Below are positions 54,085 through 62,481 of a DNA stretch of 64,000 nt, piece by piece (within the stretch, counting starts at the first letter, position 1; each line of letters starts with the position of its first letter). The DNA lies in NCBI RefSeq assembly GCF_016617615.1, contig NZ_JAACYA010000002.1:62001-126000 (forward strand). Direction: 5' to 3'. Under the pieces are notes generated by a model. That model was not told the origin of the DNA. It was given only the letters and a program-made list of their open reading frames with translations, and made no database searches. Made by a program: the position numbers and the translations under genes. Source of the DNA: Persephonella atlantica (GTDB lineage: Bacteria; Aquificota; Aquificia; Aquificales; Hydrogenothermaceae).

Positions 54085-54876
54085 ATGAAAACAATAAACC
54101 ACTTTTTAGAAGCAAAAAAGGAAGGGAAAAAGATAATAATGGTCTCTACATACGAGTTCTGGTCTGCAAAAATATGTGAGGAGGCAGGAGTTGACTGTAT
54201 TCTCGTAGGAGATTCTGCAGGAATGGTTATTCAGGGACTTGACACAACAATTCCTGTAACTGTTGAAGATATGATTTATCACGGGAAAGCTGTAAGAAGA
54301 GGGGCTCCCAACTCTTTTATCGTAATTGATATGCCTTTCCTCAGTTATCAGGTTTCTGTAGAGGAAGCTGTCAAAAATGCAGGAAGGATTATGAAAGAAA
54401 CAGGGGCCAACGCTGTAAAGTTAGAAGGGGGAAGAGAGGTATCTGAAACTGTAGAAAAACTTGTCTCTGCTGGTATACCTGTTATGGGACATTTAGGACT
54501 TACTCCCCAGTCTGTTCATGCCCTTGGAGGTTATCGTGTTCAGGGAAAAACACAGGAACAGCAAAAAAGGATAATAGAGGATGCCAAAATATTGGAGCAG
54601 GCGGGAGTTTTTGCTATTGTGTTGGAAGCTGTTCCATCAAACCTTGCAAAAGAGATAACAGAGTTTATAGAGGTTCCCACCATAGGAATAGGAGCAGGAA
54701 AATTTACAGACGGTCAGGTTTTAGTGTTCCACGACATGATGGGATTTTTTGACAGGTCTCCAAAGTTTGTTAAAAGATATGTAGAAGGGAAAAAGCTGTT
54801 TAAAGAGGGATTGAACAGCTTTATAAATGAAGTTCGGGCAGGGACTTTTCCCGGTAAAAAACATACTTATGATTAG
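54085..54876 (+). CDS. panB: 3-methyl-2-oxobutanoate hydroxymethyltransferase
   Basis: First committed step of pantothenate. 263 residues. VGDSAGMVIQGLDTTIPVT binds metal and substrate, then AVKLEGG, the catalytic VLEAVPSNLAKEI and GIGAGKFTDGQVLVFHDMMG. Adjacent to proA (4 bases) and overlapping the TsaC-like gene by 8 bases. Confidence 0.96.
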   Translation: MKTINHFLEAKKEGKKIIMVSTYEFWSAKICEEAGVDCILVGDSAGMVIQGLDTTIPVTVEDMIYHGKAVRRGAPNSFIVIDMPFLSYQVSVEEAVKNAGRIMKETGANAVKLEGGREVSETVEKLVSAGIPVMGHLGLTPQSVHALGGYRVQGKTQEQQKRIIEDAKILEQAGVFAIVLEAVPSNLAKEITEFIEVPTIGIGAGKFTDGQVLVFHDMMGFFDRSPKFVKRYVEGKKLFKEGLNSFINEVRAGTFPGKKHTYD

Positions 54877-55471
54877 AATATCCACAGACTTCAAAAAAGC
54901 TGAAGAAGTTCTAAAAAGCGGAGGGATTGTTGTAGCTCCTACAGACACACTTTACGGAATTCTTGCAGATGCATTAAATCCTGAAGCTGTAAAAAAAGTT
55001 TACAAGCTAAAAAAAAGAACAGAGAACAAACCTGTTATTGTCCTCATACCTTCTGTAGAATATCTGAAGCTGTTTGATGTTTATCCTAAAAAGGAAGAGA
55101 TTAAACTGCTAAAACACGGCGGAATTACTGTGATTATACCACTTAAAGACAGCAAAAAGTTTTTCTATCTCCACAGGGGAGCAGGCAGTATAGCATTTAG
55201 AATACCAAAGAAAGAAGAGCTTATAAAGCTGATGAAAAACATAAAAAAACCGCTGATAGCTCCCAGTGCAAACCCAGAGGGAAAAAGTCCTGCAAAAGAT
55301 ATAGATGAAGCTGTTGCCTACTTTGGAGACAGTATAGACCTGTACATTGATGGAGGGAAGATAAAAAGCAGTATCCCATCAACGATAGTCAAAGTAAACT
55401 CTCAGGTTCAGATAATCAGAGAAGGCTCTGTCAAAAAAGAGCATATAGATAAAATTATAAAATCAGTATAA
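54869..55471 (+). CDS. tsaC: Sua5/YciO/YrdC (TsaC)-type threonylcarbamoyl-AMP synthase
   Basis: 200 residues from the ATG at 54869 inside the end of panB; a 14-residue longer frame is rejected because it runs through panB. APTDTLYGILADA, the KxR-type KKRTENKPVIVLIPS and SANPEGKSPA are family motifs. It would make the TC-AMP used for t6A in tRNA. YciO paralogues look similar, so the name is provisional. Confidence 0.85.
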   Translation: MIRISTDFKKAEEVLKSGGIVVAPTDTLYGILADALNPEAVKKVYKLKKRTENKPVIVLIPSVEYLKLFDVYPKKEEIKLLKHGGITVIIPLKDSKKFFYLHRGAGSIAFRIPKKEELIKLMKNIKKPLIAPSANPEGKSPAKDIDEAVAYFGDSIDLYIDGGKIKSSIPSTIVKVNSQVQIIREGSVKKEHIDKIIKSV

Positions 55472-55522
55472 ATTATATTTAGTAATAAAAACTATTATTC
55501 TACACAAATGGTGGAGGGAATT

Positions 55523-55870
55523 ATGAAAAGATTAGTGCTTATAACATGTCTGCTTTTAAGTTTCACCAGCTTTGGAAGCGAAGCAAAAAAGCTGTTCAAA
55601 AAATACGGCTGTGAAGGATGCCACGCAGACTATGGAATAGTTGCAGGTCCCAGCTTTTATATGGTTAAGGAAAAATATCTTAAAAAATTTAATGGAGATA
55701 CAGAAGCTCTGAAAAAATACCTGTATCAGACAATACGAAAAGGAAGTTCAGGAAAATGGTTTGATTTTCTTGATATGAAAATGCCTTCTCATCCTCAGAT
55801 AAAGGAAGAAGAGATGAAGATTATCATTGATTATATTGCTTCCATACCAGAGCCCAAAAAGGGGAAATAA
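55523..55870 (+). CDS. Small periplasmic class I cytochrome c
   Basis: 115 residues from the ATG at 55523 (GGAGGG upstream). Signal peptide (about 1-19), heme site CEGCH at 30-34, and a Met in DMKMPSHP as likely sixth ligand. A single-heme carrier of electrons. A weak GGGG/CCCC hairpin follows. Confidence 0.87.
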   Translation: MKRLVLITCLLLSFTSFGSEAKKLFKKYGCEGCHADYGIVAGPSFYMVKEKYLKKFNGDTEALKKYLYQTIRKGSSGKWFDFLDMKMPSHPQIKEEEMKIIIDYIASIPEPKKGK

Positions 55871-55874
55871 TCCC

Positions 55875-56300
55875 CTATACAAGTCTGTTTCTCTGAGCTT
55901 CAGTTATTGAAGCTGCAATACCAATATCCCTTGGAAATTCTGTTCCCCTGTTTGTTGTTCTTATCTCTAATCTGTCTGTTCCAAAATAATCCTTTATAAT
56001 CTCTATTGCTCTGTCCATATCAAACTCATTGCAGGAGAATATATCAATGGAAAAGTAGTTCTTTTCAGGAAATGTATGAATGCTTATATGACTTTCTGCA
56101 ATGATAACAAATCCAGAAACACCCCAGTCTTCTGGTTTTTCCCCACCATCATACTTGAATACATAAGGAGGCATTATCTTTGTCATATTAATCTCTTTTG
56201 GAAGCATGTCTAAAAAGTCTGTTATAGCTTCTACGCTGGCCAAGACTTCATAATTTGCATCGTAGCCATCAACCATCAAGTGGGGTCCAAATCCTATCAA
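55875..56300 (-). CDS. Second S-adenosylmethionine decarboxylase-family proenzyme
   Basis: 141 residues from a TTG at 56300, chosen because GGAGG lies 9 bases upstream and the product then begins [13 protein letters not shown], the usual start of this subgroup; a longer frame adds 16 residues. Self-processing Ser70 in [15 protein letters not shown], His75 and Cys90. It is clearly different from the 28.9 kb SpeD (insert with [15 protein letters not shown]). Some SpeD homologues have been shown to decarboxylate ornithine or arginine instead of SAM, so substrate is open. Confidence 0.85.
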   Translation of the reverse strand: MIGFGPHLMVDGYDANYEVLASVEAITDFLDMLPKEINMTKIMPPYVFKYDGGEKPEDWGVSGFVIIAESHISIHTFPEKNYFSIDIFSCNEFDMDRAIEIIKDYFGTDRLEIRTTNRGTEFPRDIGIAASITEAQRNRLV

Positions 56301-56476
56301 TCCACCAGTCCTCCATAATTTATTTCCAAAATATAAAAGATATACCAAACATACCCAATTGTAAAGAATTTTACACGAAAAAAAAGGTCATTTTATGACA
56401 GCAATCATCAACATTTTATTATTTTAGCATAAATTTCTTTACGGTTAATAAAAACTAACTAAAGGAGGTGAACCAA

Positions 56477-56668
56477 ATGGCACAGACAGTGAAAAAGGAT
56501 TTAGACGTAAGATTTGTAGAAGCTCCTTACAGATGTAAGTGTGGTAAAGAAGGAAAAGAGGTTATTGTTGTCGCAAACAATGTAGGAGTGTTAGACACAA
56601 AATGCAGAGAGTGCGGAAGAAGAATACTTGAACTGAGGATTTTGGAAAATGAAACAGTTGTCCAGTAA
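56477..56668 (+). CDS. Small zinc-ribbon-like protein
   Basis: 63 residues, ATG at 56477 after a perfect AAAGGAGGTGA. Cys20-x-Cys22 (YRCKCGKEG) and Cys43-x2-Cys46 (CRECGRR) make a likely zinc ribbon; the rest is beta. The excellent ribosome site suggests high expression. Family not recognised; cannot be assigned to a ribosomal protein. The permease gene follows 27 bases later. Confidence 0.7.
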   Translation: MAQTVKKDLDVRFVEAPYRCKCGKEGKEVIVVANNVGVLDTKCRECGRRILELRILENETVVQ

Positions 56669-56694
56669 CACAAAAGAAAGTTATACTTACTTTC

Positions 56695-58023
56695 ATGAAA
56701 GAAAAAAAGTTAGGTCTGTGGGAAGCTGTTTCTATGGCTGTTGGCACCATGATAGGTGCTGGCATATTCTCCATATTAGGTGTTGGTACCCAGATTTGCG
56801 GGAGTAACCTTCCTGTCGCCTTTATCATCGCTGCTTTAGTCTCCTTTTCTGTTGCCTACTCTTATGCAAAATTAGGCTCTGTATTTGTCTCTAACGCTGG
56901 TCCCATTGAGTTTATTATCAGAGGTATAGGGGATAATCCTATAACAGGGATGCTCAGTATTCTTATGTGGCTCAGTTATGTTATCTCCATATCTCTTTTT
57001 GCCAAAGCCTTCGCAGGATATTTTCTTGCACTTTTACACCTGCCTTTAAGCAATTTATATGTGACTGTCATAGAAGGTTTGGTGATACTTTTTTTTACAG
57101 CTTTAAACTTCTTTGGAGCAAAAGCTGTTGGAAAAGCCGAGTTCTGGATTGTTCTGATTAAGCTTTCTATACTGCTCTCTTTTGTTGTTTTAGGAATCTG
57201 GAGTATCAATCCTGAATTTATAAAGCCTGTTTTTAGTGAAAAAGAAATTGTTCACACATTCTTTGCTGCATCAGTACTTTTCCTTACCTATATGGGATTT
57301 GGGCTGATAACAAATGCTTCCGAAAATATACAAAATCCCGAAAAAACTGTTCCAAAAGCAATATACATAAGCATTGTTATTGTGGCTTTTGTGTATGTAT
57401 CTGTTGCACTGGTTGCTTTAGGTAATTTAGGGTTTGAAGGACTGATAAAAGCCAAAGAGTATGCTCTGGCAGAAGCAGCTAAACCATTTCTTGGGAGTAT
57501 TGGATTTACACTTGTGGCTATTGGTGCACTGTTTTCAACCTCTTCTGCTATAAATGCAACCCTTTACGGCGGAGCAAACATCGCTTATGTCCTTGCAAAA
57601 AAAGGACACCTTCCAGAGGTTTTTGAAAGGAAGATATGGTTTAATGAGCCTGAAGGATTGTACATAACAGCTGTTTTAAGTATGCTGTTTGCATCAATGT
57701 TTGATTTGAGTGGAATTTCCTCACTTATCAGTTTTGTTTTTCTGATCATATATCTGTTTGTTATAGTTTCCCACTACAGACTGATTGACAAAGCCGGCGG
57801 AAACAAAATTTTGATTATTATAAACTTTATACTGATACTATCTGTTTTTATCACTTTGATTGTATATCAGTGGGAAAATCAAAAGGGCAGTTTTTATACT
57901 GGTTTCATAATAGTTGCACTGGCACTGATTTTTGAAATTTCATACAGACTGTTAACAAAGAGAAAGTTTGAAAAAAGAGATTACCACACCAAAAAGTTTT
58001 CTATCAAACTACCTTTTTTATAA
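56695..58023 (+). CDS. APC-family amino acid permease
   Basis: 442 residues with about twelve membrane helices. GLWEAVSMAVGTMIGAGIFSILG in helix 1 carries the family GxG substrate motif, and a TYMGFGLITNASENIQNPEKTVPKA segment is typical. Substrate amino acid unknown. Its 3' end overlaps the convergent exonuclease gene by 20 bases. Confidence 0.9.
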   Translation: MKEKKLGLWEAVSMAVGTMIGAGIFSILGVGTQICGSNLPVAFIIAALVSFSVAYSYAKLGSVFVSNAGPIEFIIRGIGDNPITGMLSILMWLSYVISISLFAKAFAGYFLALLHLPLSNLYVTVIEGLVILFFTALNFFGAKAVGKAEFWIVLIKLSILLSFVVLGIWSINPEFIKPVFSEKEIVHTFFAASVLFLTYMGFGLITNASENIQNPEKTVPKAIYISIVIVAFVYVSVALVALGNLGFEGLIKAKEYALAEAAKPFLGSIGFTLVAIGALFSTSSAINATLYGGANIAYVLAKKGHLPEVFERKIWFNEPEGLYITAVLSMLFASMFDLSGISSLISFVFLIIYLFVIVSHYRLIDKAGGNKILIIINFILILSVFITLIVYQWENQKGSFYTGFIIVALALIFEISYRLLTKRKFEKRDYHTKKFSIKLPFL

Positions 58024-58663
58024 AGTTTTCAAAAAATCTTCTGTTCTTTTTTACCATTGCGATAAAAATAAGCCCTGTTATAAGGCTGTCGTAATAAGCA
58101 TTATGTCTGTGGATAACTGGTATGTTGTATCTGCGGGCAAGCTCTTCTAATGTCATATCTTCCTTCTGAACAATCTGCCTGTATCTTTTTCTTTCTGCAT
58201 AAAAAGCAAAATCCCTCAAATCTATGTAGGGGTTGAGGATGGGAAATCCATAAAGTTTCTGTGTATATCTGGAAAGCATCTTTATATCAAAGGTAACAAA
58301 ATAACCCACAATAACTGTTCCCTTTATAAACTGCAAAAATTCAGGAAGAATTTCTTCTATGGGAGGGGCATCTTCTATCTCAGAAGGAGTTATGCCGTGC
58401 ACCAATATACTTTCCTTTTTTATATCTGCTGAAGGTTTTACAACTCTGTAAAAGCTGTCTCCTAATGAGATTTTTAGATTTTTTATCTTTATTCCGCCAA
58501 AGGATATTATCTCATCTTTTGAAATATCAAGACCTGTTGTCTCTAAATCTATGGAGGTAAATGTTATTCTGTCTAAGCTTTCTTCTTTTATCTCCTGATA
58601 AAATTTCTGAAAATATGGATTATTCCTGTATCTGAGTATCTTCAGTTTTTTCAGCAGATCCAT
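58004..58663 (-). CDS. DnaQ-like (DEDDh) 3'-5' exonuclease
   Basis: 219 residues. Motif I SIDLETTGL, motif II GYFVTFDIKML, motif III with HNAYYDSLITG (His and Asp). A stand-alone proofreading-type exonuclease, frequently located next to DUF294 proteins and acs. It starts 2 bases after the DUF294 gene. Could act on DNA or RNA; the role in acetate regulation is unproven. Confidence 0.88.
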   Translation of the reverse strand: MDLLKKLKILRYRNNPYFQKFYQEIKEESLDRITFTSIDLETTGLDISKDEIISFGGIKIKNLKISLGDSFYRVVKPSADIKKESILVHGITPSEIEDAPPIEEILPEFLQFIKGTVIVGYFVTFDIKMLSRYTQKLYGFPILNPYIDLRDFAFYAERKRYRQIVQKEDMTLEELARRYNIPVIHRHNAYYDSLITGLIFIAMVKKNRRFFENFIKKVV

Positions 58664-58665
58664 AC

Positions 58666-60492
58666 TTACACTCTTAATCTAAAATGAACACCTACCATCT
58701 CCTGAAACCTTTTAACCACTTTGAAAGCATCTTTTAATAAGTCTTTCTCCAGTTTTGTGAGCTCCTTTGGCTTTATGTAGTTGTCTGGGGATTTACCTTC
58801 AGACAGTTTTTTTAGCTGAAATTTCAGCCTCAAGTTCTGCATAAACTTAAAACTTTCTATCAGCTCTTCTGAAAGGGTCTGTCCTATTTTATTTTTTAGC
58901 TTTCTTATCCTGTCAATAGTGTTTGTATCAAAAACTTTGTTTTCTAAAGACAGTATTCTGATTCCATGAACTATAGGGAATATCCCTCCTTTCTTTATGT
59001 CTAACTCATCTGTGTGTTCCCCTGATTTTTCAACAATAAAATCCCTGAAAAATCCAATAGGAGGTTCTATCTCAAGATTTTTCATAGCCATAACGACGAG
59101 AAAGTTTTTGTTTTCCTCCACTTGATTAAATATGTATCTTCTCAGGTTTTCAGAGATTTCTGCCCTTCCCCACACAGCTCTAAAGTCAAAAAATATACTG
59201 GTATTCATAATGCTGACAGGGTCTGGATGGGATATCCACTGGCTTACAGTTCTTTTCCACTCTTCGTAAGACATGTTCCACTCAGGATTTGACGCCATCA
59301 CTTTACCGGGGCACTCAGGAAACCCTATTTTAAGGAGAATATTTATAATCTTTTCTCCTAACTTTAAAAATTTATCCTTCTCATTTTCATTTAGATAAAC
59401 TATACAGTTGTCTATGTCTGTATTAATGGTCTGCTCCTTTCTGCCTTCACTGCCTAAAACCATAAACACAAAATCACTATTTATCTCAGAATTATTCAGG
59501 GCAATTTTGACGGCCTTTTTCACAAACCTGTCGTTAATCTCTGATATATATTTCTGGAGTATCTCTATATCCTTTCCTGTTTTGAACATTGTTGAAACTG
59601 TATCTTCAAGACCAAAATAAATCTCTCTCAGCTCCTCAACCTCTCTTGCCTTGTCTATCTGTGAGGCAAGGTGAACAATACTTTTTGACTGCTTTATAAA
59701 TATGTCTCTATCTTCAATAACACCTATTACTTTACCTTCCCTTAAAACAGGAAGCCTTTTTATATTTTTCTGAATCATCTTTAAAACAGCTTCAAAAACA
59801 AAGTTATCATCTGATATGGTCTCAACAGGATATGATTTAATCTGCTCCACATAAACATCTTTAGGGTTTAAATTTTTAGCAAGGACTTTTTCTTTTAAGT
59901 CTTTGTCTGTTATGATACCTTTTAGTTTGTTTTCATCTCCAACCAAGCAGTAAGATATATTCTTCTCTGACATCTTTTTTGCAACCACAGGCACTGTGTC
60001 TGTGTCTATGCAGAAAACAGGTGGTTTTAAAGGAAATTCAGACACAGGGAGAATAGAAACATCACTTATTTCATCTAATGCTCTTTCTGTGTAAGCCTCT
60101 GACAGTTTTTTTATTGTTGTTTTTGTAAAATACTCTTTTATCTCTGGATTGGAGTTTACTATCTGGAGAAAAAGCTCTGCAGGAAAAAGCAAAACAATGC
60201 TGTCTTCCACTGATTTTACAGTAAAATCGTTAGACTGATTGAAAATTAAAGCAGTATCGCCAAAAAAGTCTCCTTCTTCTAAAAAATCAACAATGTTTCC
60301 GTCTTTTTTTAAAATAAAAGCCCCTTTTATTATCAGATAAGCGTATTCAGGTCTCTCTCCTTCTTCTATAACAGTGGTGTCCCGTGGAACATAATCAATA
60401 AGAACCTTTTCTGATATGTAGCCAATCTCCCTTTCTGGCAGAAAGGAAAATGGATCCGTATTTTCAAGCAGCTTTTTAATATCAAGCGACAT
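58666..60492 (-). CDS. cNMP-binding / CBS / DUF294 nucleotidyltransferase protein
   Basis: About 608 residues. Cyclic-nucleotide-type domain (about 8-125), two CBS motifs (about 165-275), DUF294 nucleotidyltransferase core (about 305-480) with LGSEGRKEQTINTDIDN (GlnE/GlnD-like active site), and a DUF294 C-terminal part. ATG at 60492 is preferred over a TTG six codons upstream, though the ribosome site is poor. It may adenylylate or uridylylate a partner, controlled by nucleotides. In other bacteria this gene sits with acs/actP, as here. Confidence 0.87.
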   Translation of the reverse strand: MSLDIKKLLENTDPFSFLPEREIGYISEKVLIDYVPRDTTVIEEGERPEYAYLIIKGAFILKKDGNIVDFLEEGDFFGDTALIFNQSNDFTVKSVEDSIVLLFPAELFLQIVNSNPEIKEYFTKTTIKKLSEAYTERALDEISDVSILPVSEFPLKPPVFCIDTDTVPVVAKKMSEKNISYCLVGDENKLKGIITDKDLKEKVLAKNLNPKDVYVEQIKSYPVETISDDNFVFEAVLKMIQKNIKRLPVLREGKVIGVIEDRDIFIKQSKSIVHLASQIDKAREVEELREIYFGLEDTVSTMFKTGKDIEILQKYISEINDRFVKKAVKIALNNSEINSDFVFMVLGSEGRKEQTINTDIDNCIVYLNENEKDKFLKLGEKIINILLKIGFPECPGKVMASNPEWNMSYEEWKRTVSQWISHPDPVSIMNTSIFFDFRAVWGRAEISENLRRYIFNQVEENKNFLVVMAMKNLEIEPPIGFFRDFIVEKSGEHTDELDIKKGGIFPIVHGIRILSLENKVFDTNTIDRIRKLKNKIGQTLSEELIESFKFMQNLRLKFQLKKLSEGKSPDNYIKPKELTKLEKDLLKDAFKVVKRFQEMVGVHFRLRV

Positions 60493-60500
60493 TTGCACAC

Positions 60501-60521
60501 AAGGGGGCAAAAGCCCCCACT
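60501..60521. terminator. GC-rich hairpin between actP and the DUF294 gene
   Basis: GGGGGC and GCCCCC around TTTT/AAAA, 15-20 bases after the actP stop. On the minus strand no T-run follows, so it may act as a partial terminator or a 3' end stabiliser within the operon. Confidence 0.55.
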
Positions 60522-60525
60522 CTTT

Positions 60526-62124
60526 TTATTCTGCTCCTATACCAAGATACTTTCTTACTTTCATCTCTTCAAACTTCTCTTCTGCCTCCGGTTCTCTCGT
60601 CATCAGAGAAACAACAATACCAACAACAAATGCCAGCGTCATAGACACAATAGCTGGATTTTTGTATGGGAATACAGGCTCAGGATTTCCAAGAATATCA
60701 ACCCAGATTGTTTTACTGAGGATAATGAGCACTACAGACAGGAACAGTCCTGTTGCCATACTTGCTACAGCTCCTGCTGTTGTAAATCTTTTCCACACTA
60801 TAGACATTAAAAGAGCCGGGAAGTTTGTTGATGCTGCTATGGCAAAAGCAAGTCCTACCATAAATGCAATGTTCTGATTTTTAAATGCTATTCCTAAAAC
60901 TATAGCTGTGATACCAAGTATCAGAACTGCAACCCTTGTAATCTTAACCTCCTGCTCCTCTGAAGACTCACCTTTTCTAAACACTCCAACATAAAGGTCG
61001 TGAGACAGGGCACTGGCTCCTGCAAGGGTTAATCCTGCAACAACAGCCAAAATAGTAGCAAAGGCTACAGCTGCAATAAATCCAAGGAATGCATCCCCAC
61101 CAAGAGCCTGAGCCAGCAGTGGAGCTGCCATATTTCCACCTTTTCCTATAGATGTAATCTTTTCAAGACCAACTAAAACAACTGCTCCAAAACCAATTAC
61201 AAAAGTTAATATATAGAAGTATCCTATAAACCCTGTTGCAAAGAACACAGACTTTCTTGCTTCTTTAGCATCAGGAACAGTATAAAATCTCATCAGAATG
61301 TGTGGCAGACCTGCTGTTCCAAACATCAGGGCAAGACCGAGGGATATAGCATCTATCGGATTAGATACAAGTCCTCCCGGCTGAAGCCACTTTTCACCTG
61401 CAGTTTCTTTAACGCTCTGGAATAGACTTTCTGGAGAAAATCCAAACTTTGCCAGTGTCCATATGGTCATAATAGTTGCTCCACCAAGTAGAAGGACAGC
61501 CTTTATTATCTGAACCCATGTTGTTGCAAGCATTCCGCCAAACAGAACATATGTAATCATTAAAGCTCCTATGATAACAACCGCCAGTTCATAAGGAATA
61601 CCAAATACAAGCTGTATAAGTTTTCCTGAACCAACCATCTGTGCAATCAGATAGAGAATAACAACAGCCACTGAACCAAGAGCAGCAAGAATTTTAATAG
61701 GTTTGAGCTGGAGTCTATATGCAACAACATCTGCAAATGTGTATTTTCCCAAGTTTCTGAGAGGTTCTGCAATGAGAAACATTATAACAGGCCATCCAAC
61801 CAGGAAACCAATAGAGTAAATCAGACCGTCATAACCCTTTGTTGCAACCATACCTGCAATTCCAAGGAACGAAGCAGCACTCATATAGTCTCCTGCAAGT
61901 GCCAGTCCGTTTTGAAAACCTGATATGCTTCTGCCTGCAGCATAAAATTCTGTTGCTGTTCTTGACCTTTTTGCAGCCCAGTATGTTATTCCCAGTGTTG
62001 CTGCTATGAAAAAGAGGAAAAATGCAACAGCCACTGGGTTCATTCCAACAATGGCTTCATTTCCTGCGAGGGAAGGTAAGGAGATAGTTAGCAACCCTGC
62101 CCATAGATATGTTATTGTTTTCAT
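60526..62124 (-). CDS. actP: Acetate permease ActP, sodium:solute symporter family
   Basis: 532 residues, about 13 membrane helices plus an N-terminal helix that may be a signal. The family's [28 protein letters not shown] and the core motif [24 protein letters not shown] are complete. Brings acetate in with Na+. Placed between the DUF485 gene (3 bases) and the regulator, downstream of acs. Confidence 0.94.
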   Translation of the reverse strand: MKTITYLWAGLLTISLPSLAGNEAIVGMNPVAVAFFLFFIAATLGITYWAAKRSRTATEFYAAGRSISGFQNGLALAGDYMSAASFLGIAGMVATKGYDGLIYSIGFLVGWPVIMFLIAEPLRNLGKYTFADVVAYRLQLKPIKILAALGSVAVVILYLIAQMVGSGKLIQLVFGIPYELAVVIIGALMITYVLFGGMLATTWVQIIKAVLLLGGATIMTIWTLAKFGFSPESLFQSVKETAGEKWLQPGGLVSNPIDAISLGLALMFGTAGLPHILMRFYTVPDAKEARKSVFFATGFIGYFYILTFVIGFGAVVLVGLEKITSIGKGGNMAAPLLAQALGGDAFLGFIAAVAFATILAVVAGLTLAGASALSHDLYVGVFRKGESSEEQEVKITRVAVLILGITAIVLGIAFKNQNIAFMVGLAFAIAASTNFPALLMSIVWKRFTTAGAVASMATGLFLSVVLIILSKTIWVDILGNPEPVFPYKNPAIVSMTLAFVVGIVVSLMTREPEAEEKFEEMKVRKYLGIGAE

Positions 62125-62127
62125 TGT

Positions 62128-62439
62128 TTACCTCCTGAACTTTTCTCTAAGCAGTTTTACCATTGGGTCGTAATTCTTGTTAGCCCAGTAAACATAGAGA
62201 CCTGTAAGTACCCAGGCAGCAACAATTACTCCAATTCCAATAGGAATACCAACAGTTGTAGCACTTCCTTCAGAGAGAGGCTGTCCCAAAAACTCCTTAC
62301 CGTAAGCAAGAAGGAGTATGAAGGCATAATAGATAATCAAAATAGCAGCCGTGAACACAAGTGAAATAGAGCTTACTTTTTTCACAAGATTCTGGAAATC
62401 TGAGTCTGTTAAAATTTTTTTCAGCTCATCTTTGTTCAT
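62128..62439 (-). CDS. yjcH: DUF485 (YjcH-like) small membrane protein
   Basis: 103 residues with two membrane helices (about 25-47 and 65-88). The acs-yjcH-actP order seen here is the standard operon. The small subunit is thought to assist the symporter. AAGGAGGT precedes the ATG. Confidence 0.9.
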   Translation of the reverse strand: MNKDELKKILTDSDFQNLVKKVSSISLVFTAAILIIYYAFILLLAYGKEFLGQPLSEGSATTVGIPIGIGVIVAAWVLTGLYVYWANKNYDPMVKLLREKFRR

Positions 62440-62460
62440 TTTTTACCTCCTTATTTATAG

Positions 62461-62481
62461 GGGGCTTAAAGCCCCCTTTTT
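62461..62481. terminator. GC-rich hairpin between acs and yjcH
   Basis: GGGGGC and GCCCCC flank a short TTAAA loop; a T-run follows on the plus strand only. On the transcribed minus strand it is an intercistronic hairpin that may limit read-through or protect the acs message. Confidence 0.6.

Noticed and set aside
54827-54868. Upstream start for the TsaC-like gene
   Set aside because: The added residues are read through panB in another frame and do not fit the family N-terminus.
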